From: Sporobolomyces roseus
Taxonomy: Eukaryota > Basidiomycota > Microbotryomycetes > Sporidiobolales > Sporidiobolaceae
Length of the DNA stretch: 64,000 nt
NCBI GenBank assembly: GCA_016617785.1
Contig: JADILM010000005.1
Coordinates: 1,178,001 to 1,242,000, forward strand
Direction: 5' to 3'
The position numbers were made by a program, and so were the translations under genes. The notes under the pieces were generated by a model that did no database searches, was not told the DNA's origin, and saw nothing but the letters and a program-made list of their open reading frames with translations. Positions 12,365 through 22,414 of the stretch are shown one piece after another (within the stretch, counting starts at the first letter, position 1; the number at the start of each line of letters is the position of its first letter).

Positions 12365-12455
12365 TGTAAAACGTTAAAGATGAAGAAAGTTGGACCAACT
12401 TTTTGACCTCTTCCACTCACCTCGTTCGGCTAGGAAGACCCCTTGATGCTATCAG
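12365..12455. promoter_or_regulatory. Very short bidirectional promoter region
   Basis: Only 91 bp separate the start codon of the CZIB-like gene (minus, 12364) from that of the methyltransferase (plus, 12456). Both genes must be transcribed from this stretch or from overlapping 5' regions. No specific factor site was recognised. Confidence 0.45.
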
Positions 12456-13950
12456 ATGGTAGAAGACAGCCCAAAAGAAGCATTCCGACTCGGCAGACTT
12501 CGGTTCATCCGACTCCCACCAACCTCAATCTCCCTCGCTCTCGATAAAGGTAGAATCGAATCCCCTGCTTGTGAGTAGCTCTCAAGGCTTCAGAGTGATT
12601 CACACTGATCTTATCGAGCTGCAGTCGATATTGGAATCGGAATCACGGATGACTACGGAACAGATATTGACCTTTTCGAATTGATTGATCGTTCGTCCTG
12701 CTTCCTCTCTCTCGTTGAAGGTCTCGCTGACTGTGTCGCGTCTCTCAGTCAGACTAGAGCTAGTATCGCCGTCTAACGTGCCACCGACGAAAGATCTAGC
12801 GCTCAGACTCGCATCTCAGGATCGTTCTGAAGCGAAGTCTTTCATTGACTTCACCTTTACTCCTTCTCGAGGACCCTTTCACAACCTCTCGATTAAGCTT
12901 GTCTCCACCTCAGCGAAACTACCGTCTTCAGGGTCGATCTCCTTCCGCCTTTCAGTCGTTACCTCAACAGAAGCATCCAATTTAAACGAAGATCTGGAAT
13001 CGCAACGAATACGAACAATCGTCAAGGAGCCGGATCAACCAATTCTCGAAACGTGGCATGACAAGAGATATATCTTCCTCAGTGTCGATAGCGGGACAGT
13101 CGAATGGGACAAGCGATCACATGCGAGCATCTCGAAAGATAAAGGTTCGTCCATCTTTCCGACTCAATCCACCTCTCCACTCACACAATTCTCCGACACA
13201 GTGCAAATCGCTCTTCGACACATCCATCCCAATTCCACCCTCGATCCAATCACTATCGTCGAACGATTGGCGTTGAACAACTCGACCGGTTCTCGACTCT
13301 GGGATTGCGCGATCGGTCTCTCCGCTTACTTCTCCCTACATCCCGAATCCCTCGACGCTTCCTCACCTCTAATGCTCCTCGACGCGAGCAACTCGGAGCG
13401 AGACTCGCATCGAACGAAACGTCGACGGACAATAACAGCTTCGAGTCGAAATCGGATAGTCGAGCTAGGAGCAGGATGTGCCTTGGCCTCACTTGCAGCT
13501 GGTCGACTCACTCAAGCACAACTGGAGGAGGTGTCAGTGTTAGCGACAGATATTGAGGCGACGGTGGAAACGACACTCGCTGAAAACGTCGCTCACAATT
13601 CGCGGAGGCCGTCCGACACGCCCATCGAAACGGTTGTGTTGAACTGGGGCAAGCTGTCAGATGATCGGGTGAAAGAGATACTCGACTCCTCTCCGAACCC
13701 GAATCTCACTCTCATAGCAACCGACGTTCTGTACGATCCCGACACCCATCAACTCCTCCTCGACACTCTTCTTTCCTTCCTTCGACCGTCAAACGAGATT
13801 GCACCTCTCTTGGGATCGACGAGAGCACTCATAGCTTACAAGAGGAGGACGGATGGGGATGATGGGTTCTTTGAGATGGCGAGGAAAGCGGGATTGGAAG
13901 TTGGGAAAGTTTGGGAATGGAGTGAGGTTTCGGTTTGGAGCTTTACCTGA
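12456..13950 (+). CDS. METTL21-like (family 16) protein-lysine methyltransferase
   Basis: This is an AdoMet-dependent methyltransferase. The ATG at 12456 begins MVEDSPKEAFRLGRLRFIRL. Introns at 12571-12624 and 12691-12748 (the latter with a GTTCGT donor) join it to the long exon. The family hallmark TGSRLWDCAIGLSAYF precedes motif I, IVELGAGCALASLAAGR, which binds AdoMet. An acidic post-I block (VLATDIEATVETT) and LIATDVLYDPDTHQLLLDTL follow, and the protein ends SEVSVWSFT. METTL21-type enzymes methylate lysines on chaperones and translation factors; the target here cannot be predicted. The N-terminal 150 residues form a less conserved domain. The second intron could instead be a 28-nt one starting at 12721, but the 58-nt version has the usual length and a CTGAC branch site. 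Confidence 0.8.
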
Positions 13951-14025
13951 ATAATGTGGGCCAGTGGAAGGAGACCTTAGCGTGGAGGCTCGCTGAGTGT
14001 AATCTAGGCGACTCACCTCACGCAG

Positions 14026-14262
14026 ATGATCGATCGAGGGCCGTTTCGAAGGACTTTTTGCGAAAGACAGGCCAAAAAACTTCTCCTCGGGAAATCGCTC
14101 ACAGTCTCAACTCGTAGCGGACAATACTCTTCGACGCTGAATGAACGCCTGGAAGTGGTCAATCGCGAACAAAGGGAAGTATCTGCGAAGTTGAAAAAGT
14201 CGATCGAAGCGCCGAGGCCGTTTGTCCCAACAAACACCTCCACTCCTTCCACAACATCATAA
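14026..14262 (+). CDS. Small basic protein candidate, unknown function
   Basis: A 78-codon frame opens in the 351-bp gap between the methyltransferase and ACH1 and ends at TAA 14260-14262. The product is basic, with a predicted helical, charged middle (LNERLEVVNREQREVSAKLK) and a proline/threonine-rich tail. I do not recognise the family. A small organelle protein is conceivable because of the arginine-rich start (DRGPFRRTFCERQAKK), but that is guesswork. A CAG acceptor sits directly before the ATG, so an upstream noncoding exon is possible. The stretch could also simply be the ACH1 promoter, whose start is 40 bp downstream. Confidence 0.3.
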   Translation: MIDRGPFRRTFCERQAKKLLLGKSLTVSTRSGQYSSTLNERLEVVNREQREVSAKLKKSIEAPRPFVPTNTSTPSTTS

Positions 14263-14301
14263 CGCGCTGGTTCGCTCATACACACTCTTTCAACACTCAA
14301 T

Positions 14302-16527
14302 ATGCTAGCTACAAAGATTCTGCGGAGAGCTCCTCTCGCTTCTCAACCTTCAGCTCTCCTCAAATCTCGAATCGGCCGACCTACCTATCTCAACAAGATT
14401 AGAACAGCTGAGAGTTTGGTGGAAGAGTTTGAGGATGGTCAGTACCTCGGTTGGTCAGGGTACGTTCAGTTTCCTCTGTGCAATCGCTCAGAAATTATCG
14501 AGTTAGATCTAACCCCCAACTTTTCGCTCAACTCTCCTCGACCCCGATGAAACTTTCGTTCGTTTGCACAGATTCACTGGTGTAGGATACCCAAAGATGG
14601 TGCCGGCAGCTCTCGCTCAACATGTCGAAGAACAAGGTCTGCAAGGGAAAATGAGGTTCAATTTGTTCTGTGGTGCTTCGACTGGACCTGAGGTGGAAGA
14701 GAGATGGGCTAGGAATGATATGATTGCGAGACGGTTTCCTCATCAAGTCGGAAAGGAGATTGCGAAGGGTATCAACGAAGGTCGAATCGAGTTTTCAGAG
14801 TAAGTTAATTCTCATTTTCGACGATTTCTCGGGCACTATCTCGTTGTAGAGTCGCCTGATCCCATCCTTCCGCCTACTACATTGCTGATAATGCTTCGAG
14901 ATGACAGCCAACACCTTTCAATGTTCCCTCAAAACCTCACTTACGGATTCTACTCGCTCAAGAAGCAACACGGTGAACGATCAAGACCGCTAGATTGGGC
15001 TATCGTCGAAGCTACGGAAATCTTCGAAGACGGTTCAATCGTCCCTGGTGCTTCCGTTGGAGCGACTCCCGAAATCCTCCAGTCTGCAGAGAAAATCATC
15101 ATCGAAGTCAACACCTCCCTTCCCTCGATGCGAGGTCTTCACGACATCAACCAGAGCTTCCTCCCTCCCCACCGACAACCTTACCTCATCACGAAACCCT
15201 CCGATCGAATCGGTACCGTCTCTATTCCTGTCGACCCGGCACGAGTCGTCGCTGTCGTCGAGTCTGATCGACCGGACAACACTGGAAACAACGCTCCTGA
15301 AACCGAAGATTCCAAGAGGATCGCTCAACACTTGATCGACTTCCTTGAAGACGAAGTGTCTGCAGGAGGATTACCTGGCAATCTCCTGCCTCTTCAGAGC
15401 GGAATCGGAAATGTCGCCAACAGTATTATCGGAGGACTCGCAGATTCTCGTTTCAGGAATCTGCAAGTTTGGACCGAGGTGCTTCAGGACAAGTTCCTGC
15501 CGCTACTCGATAACGGAACTCTTGATTTCGCTACTGCTACGTGAGAACTTCTTTGCCTCGAGTCTCACAAAGTTCTGTCACTAACCCTCTTTGCTTCAGC
15601 TCTATCCGATTCTCACCTGAAGTGTTCAGAAAGTTCTACGCCAACTATGCCGACTACACTCCGAAACTAGCACTCCGATCTCAGCAAGTCGCTAATTCAC
15701 CAGAAATTATTCGTCGATTAGGTGTTATCGCTATGAGTACGTCGCGATCGATTCTTCAGTCGCGTTCCCGAGACTTAGGTTTCCGTTAACGAGTACAGAT
15801 ACTCCCGTCGAGGTCGACATGTACGCTCACGTCAACTCGACCATGACTTTGGGTTCAAAAATGTTGAACGGTCTCGGAGGATCGGGAGATTTCCTTCGAA
15901 ACGCCAAACTCTCGATTGTTCACGCACCTTCATCTCGACCGTCAAAAACTGATCCTACCGGTATCAGTTCAATCGTACCTTTCGTCAGCCACATCGATCA
16001 GTGCGTCTTGCGGTCTTTCCTGAATTCAGCTACTATCGCTGACGTTTGCTCGTTTGAAACAGCACTGAACATGATATCGACGTCATCGTCACTGAACAAG
16101 GACTCGCTGATGTACGTGGACTGAGTCCAAGAGAACGAGCGAAGGTCATCAGTACGTTTTCACGATCTCTTACGCCTGACTTCCTTCACTGACATCGAAT
16201 TCTTGGTCTCAGTCAACAAATGTGCTCACCCCGACTACCGAGATCAACTGAACGCTTAGTAAGCGCTCTTTCAAAACGCTCGCATCCCTCCTGACTTTGA
16301 CTGATCGTTTCCTCTCGTTTGTTGCAGCTATGAACGAGCACTCTTCGAATGTCTCCAACGAGGTGCCGCTCACCAACCTCACATCCTTGGTTCCGCTTTC
16401 AAGATGCACACTTCATTCCAACAAACAGGTTCGATGAAAGTCAAGTGAGTCTTTCGCTCTTTCGACTGGTTCCTTTGACGACAAAGCTGATTATCTCGTT
16501 CGCTTGTTTCGCAGGAACTGGGATTAA
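14302..16527 (+). CDS. ACH1: Acetyl-CoA hydrolase / succinyl-CoA:acetate CoA-transferase (Ach1)
   Basis: This mitochondrial CoA transferase moves CoA between succinyl-CoA or propionyl-CoA and acetate. The N-terminus ([20 protein letters not shown]) looks like a mitochondrial presequence. Exons then supply [36 protein letters not shown] and [13 protein letters not shown]. The oxyanion-type glycine loop is [20 protein letters not shown]. The catalytic glutamate lies in [20 protein letters not shown]. The C-terminus is [19 protein letters not shown], with TAA 16525-16527. Every block expected of a full-length Ach1 is present, with about eight short introns. The gene ends 238 bp before the break where the inverted repeat begins. 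Together with the transporter at 1199 it suggests acetate handling, but the two genes are not adjacent. Confidence 0.93.
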
Positions 16528-16764
16528 CTCACTCATAGACTCACTATACCATTAGACATAGACTAGACCTACAGCTTCCTCTCCTCGCATATTAGATTTC
16601 GTTTCTCTCGTTGTTTATCATTCTTTAGATTTCGTTCTTTCGTTCCCCGGGTCTTCGTCGCGTACTCATATAGAATAGGGCAAATACAGTGTCTCGGTAT
16701 ATCTACATCGCGACCGCTGGAGAGTAGCGAGACGAAGCTGTTCGATTGCGAAACGAGCGAAACT

Positions 16765-16875
16765 TGCTTCTCGTCTCTAATACATCGCTTGACTCCAAGG
16801 AGGGAGCTGTTGATGATCTCGGATATCCTGTTGATGCCAAGAGTGAAGAGAAGGTTCCGCTAGTGGAGAGGACAT
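16765..16875 (-). pseudogene. Truncated, frameshifted 5' fragment of a MATH-BTB gene
   Basis: Reading from the ATG at 16875 on the minus strand, the sequence matches the first exon of the intact MATH-BTB gene at 54768 (plus), including the block CTAGCGGAACCTTCT and the end AAGCGATGTA before intron 1. One base is missing relative to the intact copy (CCTTCTCTTCACTC versus CCTTCTACTTCACTC), which shifts the frame and leads to an early TAG. Similarity stops a few bases into intron 1. All MATH and BTB exons are absent. This is a remnant left by the duplication and is very unlikely to be functional. Confidence 0.75.
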
Positions 16876-17229
16876 GGTCAGAGACCAAACAGTATTTGCT
16901 CCTCTCTTTCTGACTCTTTACTCGCTCAGTTCGTCCTCCTTCAATAGCCTCAAGTAGCCAAGAAGAAGCAATAGAATAGTATCGCCCGCTCTAAACACGC
17001 TCAAACAAGAACAAAGTCTTTCTCTCCTTGTTGCCTCGATCTAGTTTCCTCCCTTGTTCTCTGTCCATTTGATAGCTACGTCCTGTTGCAGTACCTGACA
17101 GTGTGAGCGACCTTCTCCTTTATCTTATGATGCAGTCGGCTGATCGATGTAGAACGGTTCTGTCACAGTCTTCTCAGGCTGCCCTTCGAATCGTTTCCCT
17201 TCTTCCCTGCCTTTCGATCTCGTCTTTAC

Positions 17230-18266
17230 ATGTCCGGCAGCCTCGCAGGCAAGAAGGAGCACAAATACGGGGAATGTATCGTATGCGGTGAGATACCTTG
17301 CGACTTGAGATGCTCTGCCTGCCAGGAAAATGGAGCAGGCTTCGTCTTCTTCTGTTCTGTCGAACATCAGAGACTCGTAAGCGTGTAATCTACGACTGTG
17401 CTAACTTCCCGCATCAAAGCTGAAAGGAGGTATTCGCAGGTTTGGCCTCTTCACAAGCGAGTTTGTGGAATTCGCTCTTCGCCTTTCCGCACTCCAGCTC
17501 TTTCACCTGCTGAGCGCGCAGAAATCAAGACTCTTCTCGATAAACCATTGCTCCTCGAGGATGGTACGACTCAGATCTGGCAACACTTGATGAGAGAGAA
17601 CAGCGTGATCCCTCCCGGACTCGCAAGTTTGGGAATCAGTGGAGATATCTTTGCAGCGGTCTGTCTCGCTTCTCTCTAGAGGGTTCCGTGCCTCCACCTA
17701 CTGACTTGATACTGTTCCTGTATAGACACAAGCCCATTTCGCAAGCTCAGACTCAAGACTCGCTTCTCACTTCGAAAGAATCAGATCAAGTGATGCAGAT
17801 CAGAGCTTTAGCTTGGCTTGCGAGAATCGGGACGAGGCAGCCCACTCCCGATGAGTATCATGCTCTCGTCGCCGAACACCCATTCGACTGGGTTTCGTCC
17901 ATTCAAGCGAGAAGGCTCACCCGAAATGGAGCCGACAATGAACTACCTTCGAGCGCTCCTCGTTCTCCCTGGATGGACGAATTCTTACACAAGTACTTGA
18001 TATTTGTCGCTCTCATCCGTCGCATCCACAAGCATCCGGAGTCTCGTTACGTTATCGGACCTCTTCTCGGAAGTACCTCAATCCGTATCTTGATGGATCT
18101 CGAAGTATTGCGCATGAAAAATTGGAAGGGGCTAAAGGAGCTTCACACTCACACGGTCGATATGGTGCTAGAATTGTGCGGGTTGTCATTGAGGGAACTT
18201 CAGGCAAAATCAAAGGGAGATATGGAGGAGAAGATTGTTGAGGCATCAGAATACGCACAAGATTAA
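17230..18266 (+). CDS. MYND-type zinc-finger protein, copy A
   Basis: The protein starts MSGSLAGKKEHKYGECIVCG. The zinc motif is ECIVCG - LRCSACQE - FFCSVEHQRL, completed after the intron at 17377 by VWPLHKRVCGIRSSPFR. This gives the C-x2-C, C-x2-C, C-x3-H and H-x3-C ligand spacing of a MYND finger with one Cys replaced by His. The rest is a helical domain containing IRALAWLARIGTRQPTPDEY and HPFDWVSSIQARR, shared only with its paralogue at 53416-54404. The second intron runs from the GTCTGT after GCAGCG to the AG before CCCATTTCG. A 5'-UTR intron (GTGAGCG... to CACAG, about 17102-17180) is conserved in the paralogue. MYND fingers bind proline-rich peptides; the function here is unknown. The frame is intact, so the copy is probably active. 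Confidence 0.7.
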
Positions 18267-19108
18267 TAAGAGTGATGCTTCGGGGTCGGAAATTCCTGGG
18301 AAACGTATATGATCTACTCTTGAAGCATAAATGTTGCTATTGAGGATTTACTGCAGTCGAGAGAGAGAGCCAAAAGAGCGATCTGTGAATCTTTCGATCT
18401 CTCTTACTTTCATCGAGTTCGATACCGCTACTTCGCTCTCCTTTCATAGGGAACGACTTGACGCCCTTCACTCAAAGAGAAGACGCAAACAACATATATT
18501 CGAAGTGGAATCGATTCGACCTGACTTTCGAATCTTTCCCTCGAATCCAGCGAATCAACCACCAATCTCAACCGATGCTCTCGACACCGTCACACAAAAA
18601 GCATACAGTTCTCGAATACAGCGCAAGTTAGCTTGCACTTCAACCTCTACCGTCCCCGGCTAATTCCGACCTGTTTACTGCTTCATCTAATTCGCCCAAT
18701 CTTCCGTCAACAACCCTACAAGCGACTCTAGAGAGCTCAAGAGCAAGACCAGATAGTCCTTATTATATACTGAAGTCAGTGGGAGATCGTTTGAGGGTGC
18801 TGGACGAGAGGAAGAGGAGAAAATCGAGAACGGTGACGAGTTGATCGAGGAATTTGGAAGTGTTGTAGTTGAGGTAGAGACGACAAGGGTGTCGAGGTAC
18901 GGGAGAGTGGATTATAGAGTAGGACAAGGTTGTAGAGCAGGTTCGTTCGTTGAGTCCTCCTGTTTCCCTTCCTCGACTCCATTTCCGCTTCCAATCGACC
19001 TCTCTCTAGCCTCTCCAGCAGCCCGACCCTCCAGCACGACCTGCCGCCGCGTGATTCAAGTCGCTCTGACGGTAGCTCCTTCGGCAGTCCACCTTCCCCT
19101 CCTTTCGC
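18267..19108. other. Spacer inside arm A, no supported gene
   Basis: This stretch lies between the MYND-A stop and the end of the HMG-like pseudogene. It is similar to 52544-53415 in inverted orientation but has many small indels, and no frame is kept in both arms. A small frame that looks open in arm B (52880-53027) is broken in arm A. It most likely holds the two 3' UTRs. Confidence 0.5.
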
Positions 19109-19522
19109 TCAGGCTCCTTTCGATTCTTCCCGCTTCTCGAGGTATCGCTGCTTCTCGTCTGGAGTCGCTTGATTTCACCTCTCAGCAATCAGCGAAGCTA
19201 TTTCATGAACGCCATCAGCTTCAATCACTTCCGACTCGAGAATACGAGGAGACTTACCGTGTGAAGGAGGAGATTTGGAAGCTTCATTCGAGGTGTGCGG
19301 TGAGGAGTGTCGGTAAATGGGTACGCGAGACTCGTCGAAGCGAGGAGTAGAGTTGCTTGAAGCGTCTTGCTGCTCCTGGAGAGCTAAGGAGGGTTGAAGC
19401 GGCGATTCGGCGAAAACAGCGAGGGAGGAGGGAGAAGCTGTTTGGTCGGGAAGAGAATTCGTTTCAGAGGAGGACGAATGGTTGAGGGCTTCCGAGTACT
19501 CTGTGGGCGATGCAGTCCTCAT
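19109..19522 (-). pseudogene. HMG-box-like gene, copy A, with a nonsense codon
   Basis: From ATG 19522 the frame matches the intact copy at 52130-52543. It carries the serine-rich N-terminal region (SETNSLPDQTASPSSLAV) and then reaches IASLIAER. At that point the TGG of the paralogue is TGA (19175-19177), removing the tryptophan expected in HMG helix 2. The codons after it still read NQATPDEKQRYLEKREESKG up to a second TGA at 19109, so this single change is what breaks the gene. Readthrough or use as a short protein cannot be excluded. The upstream noncoding exon and its intron (GTACGT donor, CTGAC branch) remain recognisable. Confidence 0.6.
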
Positions 19523-20936
19523 CTGGGCTGAAAGGCGGATATCGGTGAAGGAAGAGACCCTGTTGAACCAGAGGGAGGTCAGTTTTCTTCTTTCCCTTTC
19601 TTCCTCCAGCACTCCTCGATTCTACCTCATCGACTTTCTCACACCATCTCTCAGCTATACTCGCCTACGTACACAAGGCAAACCACGAGAAGAGCCCAGT
19701 CACTCGCCGCTCTCCTCCTCTCGCTCGCCCGACCGACCTCAACCTGTTTGCGATTGTCAACCCCTCAACACCCTTCGACGTCCCTCTACTTCAATCTCAC
19801 TAGTCAATAGTCTAAACCAACAGCCGTCACTCCAAAAGGCAGATCTTCTGTTCCAACCCAATCACTTCTCCCTGACTTCTTCTACCTTTTCAAGTCCTCC
19901 GCCTTCCGACCAAGCAGCGAAAGACAAGCTCACCCTTTCGTCATCTATTGCTTCAGTTTCAGCGCTGGAATCCGCTAGATCATCTCTTGGGCTCGACTTG
20001 CTGTTGCAGGGATGCGAAGGTGGCTTAGGATCGTTGAATGCTCTGGATATCTTGCTACATTAGTCTCGGGATCTTCCGCTGGTCTTCCTCGCTTGTTAGG
20101 CTGTGATCAGGTAGCTTTGAGGTCAAGGTGGCAGTGTAGGAGTTCCTCTCACCGAACACTTCTCGTTTTCAGATTCTTCGCTATTCTTACACCGTTCGAA
20201 CTGGCGAATTGAATCATTCTCGACTCTATGCTAGCCTCCACTTACTCAATGCCAACAAGAAACGTTACTTAACGAATCCGCTCGGAGGAGCTCTTCGACA
20301 TTTCGTCAATTGAACCCCGCTCGAATCGATCCACGATCCAAACTAACATTTCCATTCTAGCTCGCAACGTCTCTCAAGCAGCCATTCATGCCCATGTACG
20401 ATCCTCTTGAGCTTCTCACTGCGCTGTGCTTGAATCAGTGCGTGACCTCTAAAATCTTCGAAGTCTCACCACCTCAACTGCTCGCTGGATTTCGCATTGA
20501 CGAAACAAAGCCTAACGACTCTACAAGTCACAGCCAAAGTGAGGTTGACATGTTGTGCTGTTGAATTACCAGGACTGCTACGGTTGAATCACCAGGACTC
20601 CTGCGCGAACGGAGAAACGAGCAATGTGCGCTCAACGCAACCGAAGCTGTTTTCCCTTTTTCGCTTCGAATTGCCCTCTTCAGGCTCAGCTCGGATTTGA
20701 AGCCGTTTCTTCCTGCTCGTCTAGCATACGTCTGCGTTCCTCTCGCTCATTGCTGTCGAGTTTGTCGTTCAGAACCAGTCAAGATTCCTTCGTCTCTCGA
20801 TTCATGCGAGAGGCAGACTCTCGAAAAAGCTGCGAGCGAGTCAGACTGACATTCTCGTCAATCTGTAGGACGGCTGGGGAGCGACGTGACAATCTAATGA
20901 CACCTGGAACGGAGCCAGCGGAAGTTGAAAAGCATT
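19523..20936. other. Long duplicated spacer with leader exons and a conserved unassigned frame
   Basis: The 1.4 kb between the HMG-like pseudogene and the HAD stop is conserved in arm B (50707-52129). Near the HMG gene it holds a 5'-leader exon and intron for that gene on the minus strand. A frame on the plus strand, ending SLNALDILLH at TAG 20061-20063, is kept with the same stop in arm B (SLNALDVLLH). A region near 20240-20400 is strikingly similar between the arms despite having no open frame. Two diverged copies of GTTGAATYACCAGGACT lie near 20560-20603. No complete gene model could be built. Confidence 0.45.
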
Positions 20937-22218
20937 TCACAATTTCGATTTCTCTTCGAACAAGTCTAAACCGACAATTCTCTCTAGTTCCTTCACAGCT
21001 TCTTTTGACCTACCATGTACGACGCCTAGAATGTAAAGATCTGGTCAGTAGCAGAAGAATGCAAGCGCAGGTTGAGGTAAACTCACGAATCGTTCGAATC
21101 CCTAGCTTCTGAGCAGTCGACAAGTTGTGCCCGATATCGTCGAGAAAGACTGCTTCTTCTGCTTTGACTCCTAGCTTGTCAATTGCGAGCTGGAAGAATT
21201 TGAGATCAGGTTTCCTGCGACGATCATTGAACAAGCTACTCAGCTTCGAGTACTCGAAATATCGCGAGAAGCGAGGAACTCACCGTAAGCCTTCGACGCA
21301 ACTCTCGATGTACTCATCGAACATACTCTTCAGCAGAGTATCCCCCGCCCCTTTCGTATCTTTACTAGCTGCAGCCGCCGCTCTCAGCGACTTGCGTAGC
21401 TCTTCCGTCGTGATCGGACGATAGGAACCCGTCGATCGATACCGTTCTGGTACTCCAGACGACGGAGCAAAGTTGTTGGTCAGCGCAGCGATCTTGAAGC
21501 GGTCCGCGGCTGATAAACGCCTTCGAGGGTCAGCAAAAGGAAACGATGAAAAGGAAATTGGATTTCGCAAGCTTACCTCGTAATCGATTAATCGCGGTCA
21601 CAACGAGGGGATCTGGCTCCGTCGCGGGATCCATCATCAGAGACCATAGCTGTGGATACGATAGGAATCAGTCAGAAGCTGAAAGAGATATAATTGAGCA
21701 GAATCTCACCTCCTTCCCATCAATTTTTAGCTTCTCCGGCAGTTTTGGACAATCTAGCGCTTTCAAAACGAGTCAGTCGCACTCTAGACAGTATATAGAC
21801 TGGATCTCACCTATTCCAGCCCTCTTACAGTAGACTTGATACGCCTTATTCCCTCTCTCAACATTCGATAATTGTTCTCCAAACGCTTTATAGAACTCCT
21901 CTATGACTAATTCACCTCGTTCTAACCGCTGGAATGCCCCTTGATCTCCATAAGCCTATCTCAGAGCAGATCAGCGAAATGTACGAATCCCGAGCGGACG
22001 AAAGAAACTCACAGTTATGAGAGCGTTCAAGTAATGAGGAGGAAGGTTCCATAGCTTCTCTGCTCGAGAAATTGCAGCTACTGGCGATCCCACTACTACT
22101 CCTCCTCTGTTTTGAAGGGAAGGGAGAGATCGGTTAGTGAGATAGCCGAATGTGGGAGGAGGGGAGACTTGATGGGAAGAAGCGCTTACATGTCGAAGAT
22201 GACAGCTTTGATGACCAT
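20937..22218 (-). CDS. HAD-superfamily phosphatase, epoxide-hydrolase-N-terminal type
   Basis: The start ATG (22218) gives MVIKAVIFDIGGVVVGSP after the first intron is removed. This is the HAD motif I in the DxGG form typical of the ACAD10/soluble-epoxide-hydrolase N-terminal phosphatase group. Later exons carry RAEKLWNLPPHYLNALIT, FKIAALTNNFAP (motif II region) and LKSMFDEYIESCVEGLR. The motif III/IV segment is KPDLKFFQLAIDKLGV and AVFLDDIGHNLSTAQKLGI. The last exon ends in GLDLFEEKSKL with TGA at 20937-20939. The complete set of HAD motifs implies an active phosphatase of unknown substrate. The 3' part, from about 21335 downwards, lies inside inverted-repeat arm A, and its duplicate at 50312-50706 is truncated. 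Confidence 0.82.
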
Positions 22219-22414
22219 GAGAGAGTCGAGTAGAAGCGAGTACAATGTGGAAGGAGCAAGAGACGTGCGAGAACCGGAAAGTTTCGCCCAAGTTCTCAAG
22301 TTCTCGGATTCGATTCTCTCGTTTCGTTTTGCAAGTCTGTCCTCTCACCGAACGCTGGATAAGAAACTCCACATCGTATAAAGTGGATGGGACTCTGGAA
22401 AGTTCAGTTGCTGT

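Larger units (their letters stand above)
16765..21335. repeat. Inverted repeat arm A (about 4.56 kb)
   Basis: The arm is the reverse complement of 50312-54873 with clear similarity along most of its length, including noncoding parts. It contains, in order, a truncated 5' piece of a MATH-BTB gene, a MYND gene, an HMG-like pseudogene, a long noncoding spacer and the 3' exons of the HAD gene. The left edge falls 238 bp after the ACH1 stop, in what corresponds to intron 1 of the MATH-BTB gene. The right edge falls inside the HAD coding region at about 21335. Edge positions were estimated by eye and may be off by some tens of bases. Confidence 0.85.

Noticed and set aside
19482..20063. 193-codon plus-strand frame taken as one continuous gene
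   Set aside because: The matching region in arm B has a 1-bp shift in the middle and stops, so only the last 58 codons or so are conserved. The first part is antisense to the HMG-like gene and its leader intron.
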